The position numbers were made by a program, and so were the translations under genes. Source: Actinomycetota bacterium (lineage in GTDB: Bacteria > Actinomycetota > Acidimicrobiia > Acidimicrobiales > AC-14). Taken from it: a DNA stretch of 64,000 bases. The notes beneath the pieces were generated by a model. The model was not told the DNA's origin and did no database searches. It saw only the letters and a list, made by a program, of their open reading frames with translations. Every line of letters begins with the position of its first letter. Within the stretch, counting starts at the first letter, position 1. Of this stretch, positions 10,210 to 18,555 are shown piece by piece. The stretch covers positions 19,652-83,651 of the forward strand of contig VAWU01000020.1 in the NCBI GenBank assembly GCA_005888325.1. Reading direction: 5' to 3'.

Positions 10210-11015
10210 TCAGCCGTCAGGCGTGACCACCACCGCGGCCCAGTCGTCGCGAGTAGGCGTGGCGATCACGCGCGTCGGGCGATAGGCGGCGGCTACCACC
10301 GACACCTGCGCGGGTGAGAGGCCACTCAGCCCCAGCCAGCCCCGCGGCGCGAGGCGCGGCTGCAGCGCGGGGGCGAGCTCGATGAGGGTCGCGGCGCCGA
10401 TGTTGGCGACGATCACGTCGAACGTGCCTGTCAGCTCGGCTGCCGGCGTTGTCGACGCGACGACGGTGGCGCCCACGCCGTTGCGCGCCGCGTTGGCGCG
10501 GGTGGACACGATCGCCCCCTTGTCGACGTCGACCGCGGTGACCGACGCCGCGCCGAGAAGCGCCGCGCTCACCGACAGCACCCCGCTCCCGCACCCCACG
10601 TCATCCGACGCGCGAGCTCGACCAGCAACAGCACGGTCGACGGATGACCACCGGCCCCGAACGCCGGCCCCGGGTCGATCTCGACGAGGAGACCCGCCCC
10701 CTCCCGGTCGACCTCCGTCCACGGGAAGCACACCGACAGTCGATCGTCGACGACGACCGGGCGCGTGTTGGCGTGCCAGGCGGCCAGGTGACCGCCGCCC
10801 ACGGGGCGGACGACCGCGGGCCAGCCACGCGAGCGCAGGTCCGCGACGACCCGGCGGGCGGAGGAATCGTGGGCGAAGCGGGCGTAGACCAGGGCGCGGT
10901 CGTGTGCCACCGAGCGTTCCTCGACCGACATGGCTCCGCGGGCGCGCAGCTCGTCGACCGCCACTCGGCGATGACCCCGCGCCGCCGCCACCACCACGAA
11001 CGCGCCATGGGGCAC
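10210..11015 (-). pseudogene. Frameshifted ribosomal protein L11 methyltransferase-like gene
   Basis: Two minus-strand frames together encode one PrmA-like protein. The N-terminal frame (GTG 11015 down to about 10610) ends with the PrmA signature DPGPAFGAGGHPST. The C-terminal frame (from about 10610 to the stop at 10210) continues with the SAM-binding DVGCGSG and the FDVIVANIG segment. The join needs a frame change, and about six residues normally present between HPST and DVGCGSG are absent, so a short deletion is more likely than a single-base error. Intact, it would be a SAM-dependent methyltransferase of about 270 residues. It may be inactivated, or the assembly may be wrong here. Confidence 0.75.
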
Positions 11016-11081
11016 CGACCGAGGGTAGCGCCGGGACACGAACGCCTTACCCGGGGGCGCGGAACGTCCGACATCCCACTC

Positions 11082-12122
11082 ATGACAGGGAGCCGATCGC
11101 GTCAGCTGGCCGCCGACCTCGTGCTGGAGGGTGGGGGCGTCAAGGGCATCGCGCTCGTCGGTGCGATCTCGGTGCTGGAAGAGCGCGGCTACGGGTTCCG
11201 CCGCGTCGCGGGGACCTCGGCGGGTGCCATCGTCGGAGCGCTGGTCGCGGGCGGTCTGCGCGCCCCCGATCTGCGCGAGGTGATGAACACCGTCGACTAC
11301 CGGCGCTTTCGTGACGGCGACCTGCTCGACCACCTCGGCCCGCTCGGCAAGGCGACGTCGGTCCTCGTGGACGAAGGCATCTACCGCGGCGAGTACCTGC
11401 GCGGCTGGCTCCGCGACCTGCTCGGCGACCTCGGGGTGCGTACGTTCGCGGACCTCGTCGTCGACGATCGAGGGGGATCGTTCCCCCGCGAGCAGGCGTA
11501 CCGCCTGGTGGTGATGGCCTCGGACGTCTCCCAGGGACGCCTGCGGCGCCTGCCGTGGGACTATCGGGAGCGCTACGGGCTCGACCCCTTCGCGGTGCCG
11601 GTCGTCGATGCAGTGCGGGCGAGCATGTCCATCCCGTTCTTCTACGAGCCGGTGAAGCTGAAGGACCGCCTGGTCGGCCAGACCTGCTGGTTGGTCGACG
11701 GCGGCATGCTCTCGAACTTCCCCGTCGACGTGTTCGATCGCGCCGACGGCGCGCCCCCCCGCTGGCCCACCTTCGGGATCAAGCTGTCGAGTCGCGCGGG
11801 TGCGCTCCAGGGCGTTCCCAACGACGTCCACGGCGCCTTCAGCCTCGCCCGCGCCATGCTCGCGACGATGACGAGCTTCCACGACCAACAGCACCTCGAC
11901 GATCCTGCGGTCGTCGCCCGTACGATCTTCGTGGACACCCTCAGTGTGCGCGCCACGGACTTCGACATCGACCGGACCATCCAGCAGCAGCTCTACGACA
12001 GTGGCCGGCGGGCGGCGACGAGGTTCCTGGACGGCGGTGCCGGCCATCCGGCGTGGAACTTCGCCGAGTACGTGTCGCGCCACCGGACGGCCGGGGAGGC
12101 CCCCGCGCACGCACCCAGGTGA
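11082..12122 (+). CDS. Patatin-like phospholipase
   Basis: A 346-residue patatin-family acyl hydrolase. The catalytic parts are present in order: oxyanion loop GGGVKG (17-22), nucleophile S46 in GTSAG, and the dyad aspartate D206 in VDGGMLSNFP. There is no signal peptide, so it is probably cytoplasmic or membrane-associated, acting on membrane lipids or storage esters. Start ATG 11082 has only a weak ribosome site; longer in-frame starts would run into the divergent methyltransferase gene. It precedes the pilin locus but has no evident link to it. Confidence 0.88.
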   Translation: MTGSRSRQLAADLVLEGGGVKGIALVGAISVLEERGYGFRRVAGTSAGAIVGALVAGGLRAPDLREVMNTVDYRRFRDGDLLDHLGPLGKATSVLVDEGIYRGEYLRGWLRDLLGDLGVRTFADLVVDDRGGSFPREQAYRLVVMASDVSQGRLRRLPWDYRERYGLDPFAVPVVDAVRASMSIPFFYEPVKLKDRLVGQTCWLVDGGMLSNFPVDVFDRADGAPPRWPTFGIKLSSRAGALQGVPNDVHGAFSLARAMLATMTSFHDQQHLDDPAVVARTIFVDTLSVRATDFDIDRTIQQQLYDSGRRAATRFLDGGAGHPAWNFAEYVSRHRTAGEAPAHAPR

Positions 12123-12205
12123 GGGGAGGACTAGTCCGATCGGGGGTGCACAGTGACCCACCCGGCCTATGAAGTGGGATGGCCGGACGGGCCGATAGGG
12201 ATGGC

Positions 12206-12709
12206 ATGCGAGCCGGTCGGAAGCAGGAGGACGAGCAGGGCTTCTCGCTCATCGAGCTGTCCGTGGTCGTGTTGGTCATCGCCATCCTCATGGCCATCGC
12301 GATCCCGACGTTCCTCGGCGCGCGCCGCACGGCCGGCGACCGGGCCACGCAGGGCAACGTGCGCAACGCCTTCTCGGCGACGCGCATCTACTACAACGAG
12401 CGACTGCAGTACACGGCCGATCCGGTCGAGATGGTCGCGGTCGAGCCGTCTCTGACCTGGACCACGACCCCGCTCGACGGCGCGTCGAGCGACCGCTCCG
12501 TCTTCATCGCCACGTTCGACACGCCGTCGACGGCCCAGACCGTCGTCGTGATCGGGCGCACGAAGGAGGGCCGCTGCTTCTACCTGAAGGACGTCATGGG
12601 CGGCGCCACCGCAGGCACGTTCTACGACCGCAAGGTCCCGGGCTCCGCCGCCTGCCCGGTGCCCGATCCGGCCGATCCCGGCTGGTCGGACGGCTGGAGC
12701 TCGAGCTGA
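12206..12709 (+). CDS. Type IV prepilin-like protein 1
   Basis: About 167 residues. A short basic/polar leader ends at G12, followed by FSLIELSVVVLVIAIL, the class III signal and N-terminal pilin helix with glutamate at +5. The C-terminal globular part has two cysteines (RCFYLKD and AACPV) likely to form the pilin disulfide loop. ATG 12206 gives a normal 12-residue leader; ATG 12179 in frame would give a leader of 21. It should be processed by the prepilin peptidase at 15099. A second pilin follows, with about 70% of the N-terminal 40 residues similar by eye, suggesting tandem duplication and divergence. Confidence 0.88.
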   Translation: MRAGRKQEDEQGFSLIELSVVVLVIAILMAIAIPTFLGARRTAGDRATQGNVRNAFSATRIYYNERLQYTADPVEMVAVEPSLTWTTTPLDGASSDRSVFIATFDTPSTAQTVVVIGRTKEGRCFYLKDVMGGATAGTFYDRKVPGSAACPVPDPADPGWSDGWSSS

Positions 12710-12844
12710 ATGGGCCGATCGGGCTATTCGAGAATGGCCATCAAGCCATGGCCGGGTCGGGACGATCAAGTGACGGAGCAGCCGCAACAGCTGCGGAATG
12801 GGCTCTTCGCCCGTTCGCGCCCGTCATCCAAGGAGAAACCTGAA
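12710..12844 (+). promoter_or_regulatory. Hairpin-rich leader of the second pilin gene
   Basis: This 135-nt spacer carries three consecutive stem-loops visible by eye: a perfect 6-bp stem GGCCAT/ATGGCC around 12736-12753, CCGCA/TGCGG around 12782-12796, and GGGC/GCCC around 12800-12812. A ribosome site AGGAG (12831-12835) precedes the GTG start. Such structure before a highly expressed pilin could stabilise the message or be a regulatory leader. It does not match a riboswitch I know. Confidence 0.4.
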
Positions 12845-13330
12845 GTGATCGAACGTCTTTGCCAGCGGTCGGAGCGGGAGGAGCGGGGCTTCACGCTCAT
12901 CGAGCTCATGGTGGTGGTGCTGATCATCGCCATCCTGATCGCCATCGCCATCCCCACCTTCCTCGGCGCCCGGCAGCGGGCCCAGGACCGCGCCGCGCAA
13001 TCGAACGTGCGGAACGCGCTGACCGCGGAGAAGACCTTCTTCACCGATGGTCAGGCGTACACCGAGCAGGCCTCGGACATGACCGCGATCGAGCCGTCGC
13101 TCTCCTACACGAACACGGCCGCGTCGATGGCGGCGACCGGCAACATCGTCTACATCAAGGTGTACGGCACGCCCGCGACGACACTCGTGGTGGGAGCCCA
13201 GAGCGGGTCGGGGAAGTGCTTCTGGGTGCGGGACACGACCGGGGCACCGGGGACGCAGTACCTGCAGACGAGCTCGCCGTGCTCCGGCTCGGTTCCCAAC
13301 GACACCACGGCGATGACGAGCAGCTGGTAG
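12845..13330 (+). CDS. Type IV pilin (major pilin candidate)
   Basis: A 161-residue prepilin. The leader ends at G15, then FTLIELMVVVLIIAIL with glutamate at +5 and a hydrophobic helix. The C-terminal domain is Thr/Ser/Gly-rich with two cysteines (KCFWVRD and SSPCSG) near the end, the usual disulfide-bounded loop. GTG 12845 is chosen because AGGAG lies 9 nt upstream; an ATG at 12710 in the same frame would place 45 non-pilin residues before the leader. The strong ribosome site and structured leader suggest this is the more abundant of the two pilins. A 34-bp palindrome ends the transcript. Confidence 0.92.
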   Translation: MIERLCQRSEREERGFTLIELMVVVLIIAILIAIAIPTFLGARQRAQDRAAQSNVRNALTAEKTFFTDGQAYTEQASDMTAIEPSLSYTNTAASMAATGNIVYIKVYGTPATTLVVGAQSGSGKCFWVRDTTGAPGTQYLQTSSPCSGSVPNDTTAMTSSW

Positions 13331-13335
13331 TCGAC

Positions 13336-13369
13336 GCCGGCGGGTGATCCCGCGGGATCACCCGCCGGC
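13336..13369. terminator. Perfect 34-bp palindrome, bidirectional terminator candidate
   Basis: Two 17-nt arms with no mismatch and no loop meet at 13352/13353; the left arm starts GCCGGCGGG and the right arm ends CCCGCCGGC. It lies 5 nt after the pilin stop and overlaps the last codons of the convergent ligase-like gene (stop at 13358-13360). There is no T-run on either side, so this would be an I-shaped GC terminator acting in both directions. Confidence 0.7.
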
Positions 13370-15037
13370 CAGCATCTGGCGGATCGCGCGCTGGTCGGAG
13401 TCGGCACGGAGTGACCGGCGGAAGAGCGACTGGGCGCGCGAGCGGTGACCCTCGACGAGCGCGATGCGCCCGAGGCCGTTCATCGCCCGTGCCGACCAGG
13501 GGTTGCGTCGAAGCGCCTCGCCGAAATGACGGGTGGCGGCGGGGAGCAGCTTGGCGTTGAGCTCGGCTTCGGCGAGGTCGTTCCACCACGACGGGTCGTC
13601 CGGATCGGCACGCGCCGCCGCCCCGCGCCACCGCCGGGCACGGGCGAGCAGTGCCGTGTCTCGCTCCGACTTGCCCCGGAAGCTGTAGATGCGCGCGGTC
13701 TGGTCGCGCACCTCCGGCCACGGGGGCAGCAGCTCGCGCGCCTGGCGGGCGTCGGCGAGCCGGAAGTCGAGCCGCGCCTGCTCGAACCGGTACGTGCCCA
13801 GCAGGATGACTCCGGCGAGCGCGACTCCGGCGGCGATCACGACGGCGCGCAGCCCGCTCGGGAGACGTGCGGCCGGTGGAGCGGCCAGGGGCGCCGCCGC
13901 GCCGAGGGCAAGGAGCGCGAGCGGCGTCAACCCGACGTTCTGCGGCTCGAGGAGGTGCATGGCGAGCACGAGGAGGGCGAAGCCGGCGAGTGGTGCGCGC
14001 CAGCCGGCGCGCCGGATCGCCAGACCCAGCCACGCGAGGAGCAGCCCGAGCCCCGGGAGCCCGGTCGTGACCCCGTACTCGACGACGAGGTTGTGGGCGT
14101 CCGCGTAGAGGCGGTCCGGCCCCTCGTCCCGGGCGAGGCGCATCGTGCGGAAGGGGCCCGTGGCCCCGCGGTAGCGACCCGGCCCGTGCCCCAGCAGGGG
14201 ACGTTCGGCGATGGCGTGGCGGGCCGACAACCATGACTCGAGCCGGGGCCGGACGCCGGTGGCCGAGGCGACGCTCGCCCGGCTGGCCACGCTCACCCCG
14301 CCGTGTTGCAGTGCGAGGCCGGCGCCGAGGAGCAGGCCCGCGCCCAGACACACGGCGAGCAGCGCGGCCGTGCGCCCGCCGGCGACGCGCCACGCTCCCG
14401 CGACCGCGGCCGCGAGCAGCGCGGCCGCGAAGCGCCCGCCCGCGACCTGCAGGGCGGCGGCGAGCAGCACCGTGAACGGCCCCCACGCGGCCGGGCGGGC
14501 CCGGAGGCGGGGGACGACCAGCCAGACGGCGCCCAGGAGGAAGCCGGACAGGTAGACGGGGTTGCCCCAGAACCCCGAGGAGCGGCCGTCGACCCGCCAC
14601 AGCTGAAAGGACGAGAGGTCGGTCGTCGTCTGCAGGACGGCGACCACCGCGTTGGCCCCTGCGCCGACGAGGAGCGCCTTCTCGACCCACGCAGTGGCGC
14701 GGGGCCCGGCCGCGACGCCGACCGCCCAGCACCCGACGAGGGCCAACACGAAGAGTGCGCCCGTCCCCCAGAGGAACGCGCCCCAGAAGGCGAGCGTCCG
14801 GTTGGGCGCCCAGGCGAAGGAGACCAGCGCCCAGGCCGCGAACGCTAAGGCCGCGACCGCCGCCCGCCGACCATCAGAGCGCAGGAGGGTGACGAGGACG
14901 GGGAGTCCGACCGCGGCCTCGACGGCCAGCAGCGCGAAGCGCGGCGACCAGAACGTGCCCATCACGACGGTCGAGAAGAGAAGGGGAAGCAGGAATGCGA
15001 GCGCACCCGCGAACACGGCCAGAGCAGGGCGCCGCAC
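13358..15037 (-). CDS. O-antigen ligase/polymerase-like membrane protein with C-terminal TPR region
   Basis: A 559-residue polytopic membrane protein. About 10-12 hydrophobic segments span residues 1-410. A large extracellular loop around 255-320 contains RPLLGHGPGRYRG and DAHNLVVEYGVTTGLPG, typical of Wzy/WaaL-type enzymes, which transfer or polymerise lipid-linked glycans. Residues 430-559 form a soluble helical tail with TPR-like repeats (ATRHFGEALRRNPWSARAMNGLG). Its place between the pilins and the prepilin peptidase raises the possibility of a pilin glycosyltransferase of the TfpO/PglL type, but a role in surface polysaccharide is equally possible. Confidence 0.82.
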   Translation of the reverse strand: MRRPALAVFAGALAFLLPLLFSTVVMGTFWSPRFALLAVEAAVGLPVLVTLLRSDGRRAAVAALAFAAWALVSFAWAPNRTLAFWGAFLWGTGALFVLALVGCWAVGVAAGPRATAWVEKALLVGAGANAVVAVLQTTTDLSSFQLWRVDGRSSGFWGNPVYLSGFLLGAVWLVVPRLRARPAAWGPFTVLLAAALQVAGGRFAAALLAAAVAGAWRVAGGRTAALLAVCLGAGLLLGAGLALQHGGVSVASRASVASATGVRPRLESWLSARHAIAERPLLGHGPGRYRGATGPFRTMRLARDEGPDRLYADAHNLVVEYGVTTGLPGLGLLLAWLGLAIRRAGWRAPLAGFALLVLAMHLLEPQNVGLTPLALLALGAAAPLAAPPAARLPSGLRAVVIAAGVALAGVILLGTYRFEQARLDFRLADARQARELLPPWPEVRDQTARIYSFRGKSERDTALLARARRWRGAAARADPDDPSWWNDLAEAELNAKLLPAATRHFGEALRRNPWSARAMNGLGRIALVEGHRSRAQSLFRRSLRADSDQRAIRQMLAGG

Positions 15038-15098
15038 GCCCGAAGGGTACGGTCACGATGACACGGCACGGTGGGATCCCGCCGGTAGCCTTCGCCGC

Positions 15099-15884
15099 GT
15101 GAACGCGCTGCTGGCCGCGGTCTGCGGGGTGTTGGGCCTCGCTGTCGGCTCGTTCCTCAACGTGGTGATCCACCGGGTCCCGCGCAAGGAGTCCGTGGTG
15201 GCGCCGCGCTCCCGCTGCCCGCAATGCGACCACCCGGTCTCGGCGCGCGACAACATCCCCATCGTGTCGTGGCTGCTGCTGCGAGGGAAGTGTCGCCAGT
15301 GCGGCGCGTCGATCTCCATCCGCTACCCGCTGGTGGAGTTGGCGACGGCCGCGCTGTTCGTGGCCGGTGCGCTCCGGTTCGGGGCGTCGTGGGACCTGCC
15401 CGCGTACCTCGTGCTGTTCGCCTCGCTGCTGGCGATCAGCGCCATCGACCTCGAGCTGTACATCATCCCGAACCGCATCGTGTACCCGACGATCGCCATC
15501 GCCCTGCCGCTCCTCGCGATGGCGGCCGCGGCCCAGCACCGATGGGAGCCGTTGCAGCACGCGCTCATCGGCGGCGCCGGCGCGTGGACCGTGCTGTTCG
15601 TCGCCCACGTGGCCTCGGGCGGGCGGGGCATGGGCTTCGGCGACGTCCGCCTTGCGTTCATCCTCGGGCTCTTCCTCGGCTGGCTCGACCCGTACCCCTA
15701 CGGCCACGTCTTCCTGGGCCTGTTCCTGGGCTTCGCCCTCGGGTCGATCGTGGGGCTGACCCTCATGGGGCTGCGCCTACGGACCCGCAAGGACCACATC
15801 CCCTTCGGGCCCTTCCTGGCCGGGGGGACGGTGGTCGCCATCTTCGTGGGGTCCCCGATCCTGACCGCCTACTTCGGGCGATGA
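15099..15884 (+). CDS. pilD: Prepilin peptidase / N-methyltransferase
   Basis: A 261-residue membrane protease that cleaves prepilin leaders and methylates the new N-terminus. The cytoplasmic zinc-binding cysteines are present (C40, C43, C65, C68), as are the two catalytic aspartates: D117 in SAIDLELYIIPN and D182 in the GMGFGD motif. There are about seven transmembrane segments. Start GTG 15099 is aligned with the family N-terminus (LGLAVGSFLNVVIHR). No clear Shine-Dalgarno is present; TAGCCT (15086-15091) lies 7 nt before the start, in the leaderless arrangement seen at several other genes here. Confidence 0.95.
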   Translation: MNALLAAVCGVLGLAVGSFLNVVIHRVPRKESVVAPRSRCPQCDHPVSARDNIPIVSWLLLRGKCRQCGASISIRYPLVELATAALFVAGALRFGASWDLPAYLVLFASLLAISAIDLELYIIPNRIVYPTIAIALPLLAMAAAAQHRWEPLQHALIGGAGAWTVLFVAHVASGGRGMGFGDVRLAFILGLFLGWLDPYPYGHVFLGLFLGFALGSIVGLTLMGLRLRTRKDHIPFGPFLAGGTVVAIFVGSPILTAYFGR

Positions 15885-15917
15885 GGAAATTCAGGTCTGT
15901 TGCCTGTGTTGCCGATG

Positions 15918-15946
15918 TTGACGCTGTGATTGGTGTTGTCTAACGT
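15918..15946 (+). promoter_or_regulatory. Promoter of the BldC-like/pilMNOP operon
   Basis: TTGACG (15918-15923) and TAACGT (15941-15946) are separated by exactly 17 nt in a locally AT-richer stretch. Transcription would begin near 15953, leaving about 30 nt before GTG 15984. This excludes the TTG codon at 15930 as a start of the downstream gene. Confidence 0.6.
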
Positions 15947-15983
15947 TGAAGATGGGCTGGGGTCCGAACGCGCGAGGACGTAC

Positions 15984-16160
15984 GTGCCCAGTGAAGACCG
16001 CCTGCTGACCGTGAGAGAAGTCGCGGCGCGCATGCGCGTGTCGAACATGACGGTCTACCGGCTGATCCAGGCAGGCGACCTCCGGGCGATCCGGGTGGGG
16101 CGCAGCTACCGCCTCCGCCAGGGTGACGTCAACTCCTACCTGAGCAGGGGCATCGCCTGA
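15984..16160 (+). CDS. BldC-like MerR-type DNA-binding protein
   Basis: A protein of about 58 residues consisting of a single winged helix-turn-helix: LTVREVAARMRVSNMTVYRLI, then the wing GRSYRLRQGDV. It matches the BldC/excisionase-like family of small actinobacterial regulators. Start GTG 15984 is preceded by GAGGA and lies downstream of the predicted transcription start. Its TGA stop overlaps the ATG of the pilMN gene by one base, so the regulator and the pilus-assembly genes are translated together. A role in controlling pilus genes is inferred from this coupling alone. Confidence 0.85.
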   Translation: MPSEDRLLTVREVAARMRVSNMTVYRLIQAGDLRAIRVGRSYRLRQGDVNSYLSRGIA

Positions 16161-17878
16161 TGCCGGTCCGCAGCGTCGGCCTCGACATCGGCACCCACGC
16201 GGTCCGGGCCGCGGAGATGGCCCTCGGCCGCGGCGACCAGCCGGTGCTCAACCGCTTCGGCCAGGTGGCCCTGCCCCTCGGCGCGGTCAGCGACGGCGAG
16301 GTCGTCGACCCGCCGGCGGTCGCCGCCGCGATCCGCCGTCTCTGGACCGAGGCCGGGTTCAAGGGTCGCGACGTCGTCGTCGGGGTGGCCAACCAGCGGG
16401 TGATCGTGCGCCAGGCCGATCTGCCCGCCATGGCGGAGGAGGACCTGCGGTCGGCGCTGCGGTATCAGGTTCAAGAGCTGATCCCCATCCCGGTGGACGA
16501 GGCCATCCTCGACTTCCAGATCGTCGAGCAGTTCGTGGGGCCCGAGCAGGAGCCGATGATGCGGATCCTGCTGGTCGCGGCGCAGAGCGACATGGTGCGC
16601 TCACTGCTGGCGGCGATCGACGGAGCCGGCCTCTCCGCGTCGCTCGTCGACGTGATCCCGTTCGCCCTCATCCGCGCGCTGGCCTCGACCGAGCTCTCGT
16701 TCGGCGAGACGGGACCGGCGAACGAGGCGATCGTCTGCGTCGGCGGCGGCGTCACCAACGTGGTCGTGCACGAGCGGGGCGTGCCGCGGTTCGTGCGCAT
16801 GCTGATCACCGGCGGCAACGAGATCACCGAGGCCATCGCCTCGGAGCTGCACATCGACCCCGACACCGCCGAGGACCTGAAGCGTCGCGCCGACGCGGGC
16901 TCGGCCGACGAGCTCGAGGCGCGTGCCGGGCGCATCACGACCGACCGCCTGTCTCCGTTCGTCGAGGAGGTGCGGGGCTCGATCGACTACTACCGGGCGC
17001 AGGCCGCCGACGGTGGGGAGATCAGCCGTGTGCTGCTGACCGGCGGCGGGAGCCAGGTGCCGGGGTTGGCCGACCGGTTGCGGCAGGTGCTCCATGTCCC
17101 GGTCGAGATCGGCCACCCCTTGCTCGGCGTGCGCGTCGGACGCGTCGGCATCCCCGAGGACCGGCTGATCGACAGCGAGCCGCTCCTCACGGTGCCGATC
17201 GGGCTCGCGCTCGCGGGTCACCCGACGGAGGGCGCGGCGCGGCGCATGTCGCTGCTGCCGCCCGACGTCGCGGTCGTCCGCGAGCGGCGCCGGCAATCGT
17301 CGCTCGTCGTGGTGTCCGTGGTCGTGTTGGCCGTGCTCCTGCTCGTCGCCTACGTCGGACGTCGCACCCAGGTGTCCAGCGCACGCGACAAGGCCGAACG
17401 GGCCGAGGCGGCGGCGAGCGCGCTCCGTCAGGACGCGGCGCGCCTGTCACAGGTGACGACCGTCGACACCCAGCTGCAGGAACGGCGGGCGATGGTGGAG
17501 TCGGCGCTCTCCGACGACGTGGCCTGGACCCGGCTCCTCCAGGAGATCGCGACCGTTCTGCCCAACGACGTCTGGCTGACCGCGTTCACCGGTCAGAAGA
17601 GCAGCGGTCAGGCCCCGGTCCGCGGGAGCGCGCCCAGCGCGGGGACGACAGGCGTGGGCTCGATCAACGTGACCGGCCAGGGGTTCGACCAGAGCTCGGC
17701 GGCACGCTGGCTGCTCCGGGTGGGTGACCTGCAGTCGCTCAGCGGCCTCTGGCTGTCCTCGTCGACCCGGTCGGGCGAGAACGGAGGCACGGTCACGTTC
17801 TCGTCCACCGCGACCCTCACGCCCCAGGCCAAGTCGGGGAACGACCGGCGCGACAAGTACCTCGGGGGCGGCTCGTGA
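16160..17878 (+). CDS. PilM-PilN fusion, type IV pilus inner-membrane platform
   Basis: A 572-residue fusion. Residues 1-355 are PilM, an actin-like cytoplasmic ATPase-fold protein (GLDIGTHAVRAAEM at the start, LLTGGGSQVPGL near 292-303). MSLLPPD at 363-369 resembles the short N-terminal motif by which PilN normally binds PilM. A transmembrane helix (380-400), a coiled coil (405-440) and the PilN periplasmic-type domain follow. In most bacteria these are two proteins; here the docking peptide is covalently attached. It overlaps the regulator upstream by one base and pilO by 4 nt. The protein should anchor the pilus motor to the membrane complex. Confidence 0.92.
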   Translation: MPVRSVGLDIGTHAVRAAEMALGRGDQPVLNRFGQVALPLGAVSDGEVVDPPAVAAAIRRLWTEAGFKGRDVVVGVANQRVIVRQADLPAMAEEDLRSALRYQVQELIPIPVDEAILDFQIVEQFVGPEQEPMMRILLVAAQSDMVRSLLAAIDGAGLSASLVDVIPFALIRALASTELSFGETGPANEAIVCVGGGVTNVVVHERGVPRFVRMLITGGNEITEAIASELHIDPDTAEDLKRRADAGSADELEARAGRITTDRLSPFVEEVRGSIDYYRAQAADGGEISRVLLTGGGSQVPGLADRLRQVLHVPVEIGHPLLGVRVGRVGIPEDRLIDSEPLLTVPIGLALAGHPTEGAARRMSLLPPDVAVVRERRRQSSLVVVSVVVLAVLLLVAYVGRRTQVSSARDKAERAEAAASALRQDAARLSQVTTVDTQLQERRAMVESALSDDVAWTRLLQEIATVLPNDVWLTAFTGQKSSGQAPVRGSAPSAGTTGVGSINVTGQGFDQSSAARWLLRVGDLQSLSGLWLSSSTRSGENGGTVTFSSTATLTPQAKSGNDRRDKYLGGGS

Positions 17879-18555
17879 GCAGGCGTCCGCTGATGATCGG
17901 GGTGGGGGCGGCGCTCGCCGTCCTCGTGATCTGGTTCGTCTTCCTGTGGAGCCCGCAGGGATCGAAGATCTCCAAGGCCAACGAACGCAAGAAGCAGGCG
18001 GAGAGCGAGCAACAGGACCTGCAGGTCCGGATCGCGCGCTTCAAGAGCCTCCAGCAGCAGGAGCCGCAGAAGCGGGCGCAGCTGGAGAACCTGCGGGTGG
18101 CGATCCCCGACGAGCCCAACCTGGCGCAGTTCATCCTCGACGCGAACACCGCCGCCAACGTCTCCGGCATCCAGTTCCTGTCGATCTCGCCATCGCCGCC
18201 TGCACCCGCGACGGGCCCGGCCGGGTCGTCCGCGCCGGCCTCCCCGACGACGCCCGCTGCCGGGGCGCGGCCCGCGGCCATCAACCTGCAGCTGTCGATC
18301 TCGGGCGGCTACTTCCAGGTCGTCGACTTCGTCAACCGCCTCGACGGGCTCCCGCGCCTCGTCGTGATCGACTCGCTCGGCCTCACCGGAGCCGCGCAGA
18401 CGGGGACCTCCACGGGGCTGACGGTCTCCATCAGCGCCCGGATGTTCGTACGCGAGGCCACGCCGGTCGCGGGTACGACGGGCGCACCGATCACACCGGG
18501 CGGGGCGACCACGACCACCGCGCCCGGTTCCGCCACGACGACGACGAGCCCCTGA
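17875..18555 (+). CDS. pilO: Type IV pilus assembly protein PilO
   Basis: A 226-residue bitopic membrane protein: short cytoplasmic start, one transmembrane helix (about 7-25), a coiled coil (33-75) rich in Gln/Glu/Lys, then a ferredoxin-like PilO domain (SISGGYFQVVDFVNRLDGLPRL). A Pro/Ala insert around 105-130 and a Thr-rich tail at the C-terminus are lineage decorations. GTG 17875 overlaps the pilMN stop (GTGA), and its own TGA overlaps the ATG of the next gene. It should form the PilN-PilO heterodimer that links PilM to the outer part of the machine. Confidence 0.92.
   Translation: MSRRPLMIGVGAALAVLVIWFVFLWSPQGSKISKANERKKQAESEQQDLQVRIARFKSLQQQEPQKRAQLENLRVAIPDEPNLAQFILDANTAANVSGIQFLSISPSPPAPATGPAGSSAPASPTTPAAGARPAAINLQLSISGGYFQVVDFVNRLDGLPRLVVIDSLGLTGAAQTGTSTGLTVSISARMFVREATPVAGTTGAPITPGGATTTTAPGSATTTTSP

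Noticed and set aside
10569-10640. Programmed ribosomal frameshift in the methyltransferase gene
   Set aside because: No slippery heptamer or downstream structure was seen, and residues are missing at the junction, which favours a deletion.
12736-12780. c-di-GMP riboswitch before the second pilin
   Set aside because: A GGGACG element and hairpins suggested it, but the conserved GCAAAGCC core and tetraloop receptor are absent.
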